Source: DAOTWP01 sp034435675 | GTDB taxonomy: Bacteria > Chloroflexota > Anaerolineae > Aggregatilineales > Phototrophicaceae | Assembly (NCBI GenBank): GCA_034435675.1 | Contig: DAOTWP010000124.1 | Location: 1 to 15,667 of the forward strand | DNA: 15,667 nucleotides | Direction of reading: 5' to 3' | Position numbers and translations under genes: made by a program | Notes under the pieces: generated by a model | Database searches by the model: none | Told to the model about the DNA's origin: nothing | The model's input: only the letters and a program-made list of their open reading frames with translations | Shown here: positions 14,654 through 15,667 of the stretch, piece by piece | Layout: the number at the start of each line of letters is the position of its first letter | Position numbering within the stretch: position 1 is the first letter of the stretch

Positions 14654-14682
14654 CTGTATCTGCTCCAATGCAAAAAGGCGCA
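14642..14682 (-). repeat. 11-bp direct repeat linking the TIR start codon and hairpin tail
   Basis: aaaaaggcgca (plus strand) occurs at 14642-14652, over the TIR start codon, and at 14672-14682, over the hairpin 3' arm and T tract, 30 bases apart. Both copies can pair with the hairpin 5' arm (cgcctcttt at 14700-14708 on the plus strand). Confidence 0.85.
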
Positions 14683-14704
14683 CTCCGCCTGTTGGAGTAC
14701 GCCT
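14672..14704 (-). terminator. Terminator-like hairpin in front of the TIR gene (possible attenuator)
   Basis: On the minus strand, AGGCGTACTCC pairs with GGAGTGCGCCT (11-base arms, one mismatch, 7-base loop) and runs into TTTTT. It ends 18 bases before the TIR ATG. It can terminate the upstream peptidase gene. Because a perfect TATAAT lies at 14725-14730, it would also sit in the first 50 bases of a transcript starting there, which would make it an attenuator of the TIR gene. Confidence 0.75.
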
Positions 14705-14724
14705 CTTTAGCTGTGCTTATGCTC

Positions 14725-14730
14725 ATTATA
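14725..14730 (-). promoter_or_regulatory. -10 box upstream of the TIR gene
   Basis: A perfect TATAAT on the minus strand, 71 bases before the TIR ATG and 20 bases before the hairpin. No -35 match is seen at 16-18 bases (GCCGTC, AGCCGT and CAGCCG), so it would need an activator or be weak. Confidence 0.4.
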
Positions 14731-14795
14731 CGACGGTTTTACTACGGACGGCTGCTCGCTGTGGATGCCACACAACTGCTCAGACTGTTAGCCCT

Positions 14796-15667
14796 TCACC
14801 CCTCCCCCAGCCAGACCAGTGCTGCCTGCACGCCGCGCAGGTTGCGTTCAAACTCCGCCTCGCGCCAGCTTGCCAGTTCCACATCCGCCGCCGGGATGCC
14901 CTGCCCATCCACCCATGACGGCGCAGTGCCCGTCACGGGGTAGGCGTCGAACGGCTGCCCGAAAGTGTAGCCCGCTGCCTCGCCGTAGAGCACTTCCAGC
15001 GCCAGCGAGCCGCGTTCGCCGCTGGTGCCGCCGTCCGGGCAGCGCCCCGCGTACACGCCGTTCGCCGCGCTGTGATAAAACAACACTGCTGCCGGGCGCT
15101 GCGTGCGGATATACGCCGCCATGCTCTGCGTTTCCGGCTCGGAAAACGCGCGCGCGCCGGGGTTCACCGACTGGTCGCGGAAAACTGCCTGCGGTGACCA
15201 TTCGCAGCCCCAGTTGCGGTTCAGGTCAACCCCATTGGCGTTGAAGCGCCCGGCGATGTCGCGGTCATACAGCAGCCCGTCGGGGTTCAGCGCAGGCACA
15301 ATCACCACCGCCAGCCCCGCCGGGATGTCGCCGGGATTCGCGCTGAAGTGCGCGGCAAGCTGGTTCATCAGCGTCACCGTATTCGCCTCCCAGCCGCCGT
15401 GAATGCCACCGATCAGCAGCAGCACCCGCGCCCCGCTGCCAAAGCGCTGCGCCACGATAGTGCGCCCCTGCACTGACTGCCCGATGATCTCGCTGTTGGC
15501 AGGAGACTGCACCGGCGCGGCAGGGGGAAATGCCACCTGAGTCAGCAGCACCGGCACCAGGGTTTCCTGCGGCGGCACATCGGTCATGCGGAACAGCACT
15601 TCGCGTGACCAGGGCGTTGGGCTGGGCGGTGGGGTGGCTGAGGGCGCAGGTGTCGCGCTGGCGACCT
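14796..15667 (-). CDS. M14-family metallocarboxypeptidase, cut by the right edge
   Basis: At least 290 codons; the frame stays open to the right edge, so the N-terminus is missing. The visible start is a Pro/Ser/Thr-rich linker (ATPAPSATPPPSPTPW), typical of a spacer after a signal peptide or lipoprotein anchor, so the enzyme is probably exported. The peptidase domain follows. Zn-binding GGIHGGWEAN lies near 15,415-15,385 (His, then Glu four residues on, rather than the HxxE of pancreatic forms; this spacing occurs in some bacterial M14 proteins). Substrate-binding VDLNRNW lies near 15,220, the third ligand in FYHSAANGVYAG near 15,073, and the likely catalytic Glu in VELASW near 14,878. It should remove C-terminal residues or trim cell-wall peptides; specificity is not readable. 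A GTG at 15599 is a possible but unlikely internal start. Confidence 0.88.
   Translation of the reverse strand, partial: VASATPAPSATPPPSPTPWSREVLFRMTDVPPQETLVPVLLTQVAFPPAAPVQSPANSEIIGQSVQGRTIVAQRFGSGARVLLLIGGIHGGWEANTVTLMNQLAAHFSANPGDIPAGLAVVIVPALNPDGLLYDRDIAGRFNANGVDLNRNWGCEWSPQAVFRDQSVNPGARAFSEPETQSMAAYIRTQRPAAVLFYHSAANGVYAGRCPDGGTSGERGSLALEVLYGEAAGYTFGQPFDAYPVTGTAPSWVDGQGIPAADVELASWREAEFERNLRGVQAALVWLGEG

Overview
This is a GC-rich bacterial chromosomal window (roughly 60% G+C by eye) holding ten complete protein genes, two genes cut by the window edges and one gene relic. There is no rRNA, tRNA, insertion sequence or CRISPR. The style fits a free-living Chloroflexota bacterium, perhaps Anaerolineae-like: an ECF sigma factor paired with a membrane LysM protein with a Thr/Ala/Ser linker, a secreted SH3-type protein, a Pro/Thr-rich exported M14 peptidase and a winged-helix AlkZ-like protein. 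That assignment rests on protein style only and is an inference.

Layout. Bases 1-2335 (minus): an ECF sigma factor, then a translationally overlapping membrane LysM protein (probable sigma regulator), then the N-terminal part of phosphoenolpyruvate carboxylase, which runs off the left edge. Bases 2577-2978 (plus): a small SCP2-like protein. Bases 3155-5972 (minus): a cytochrome P450, a PfkB sugar kinase and a zinc-ribbon protein, each with its own promoter-like or hairpin signals. Bases 6170-8013: an AlkZ-like DNA-repair protein (plus), a small STAS-like protein (minus), and a frameshifted relic of a second AlkZ-like 3' end that shares a perfect 57-bp block with the intact gene. Bases 8163-9173 (plus): a secreted SH3-type protein whose frame passes through a run of 17 T. 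Bases 9708-12569 (plus): a soluble PAS histidine kinase and a secreted GH8 glycosidase, 15 bases apart and so probably one operon. Bases 12593-14653 (minus): a large membrane protein with two TIR-like domains. Bases 14796-15667 (minus): an M14 metallopeptidase cut by the right edge.

How the genes may work together. The sigma/LysM pair is a candidate surface-sensing module. The kinase/GH8 pair is a candidate regulated polysaccharide-degradation unit. The TIR protein is the best candidate for something undescribed. It is built as TIR, four membrane helices, degenerate TIR, five membrane helices. Its short leader holds a terminator-like hairpin whose 5' arm could alternatively pair with the start-codon region. 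The 17-T tract in the SH3 gene is a candidate slippage switch, because either single-base change truncates the protein between its two SH3-like regions.
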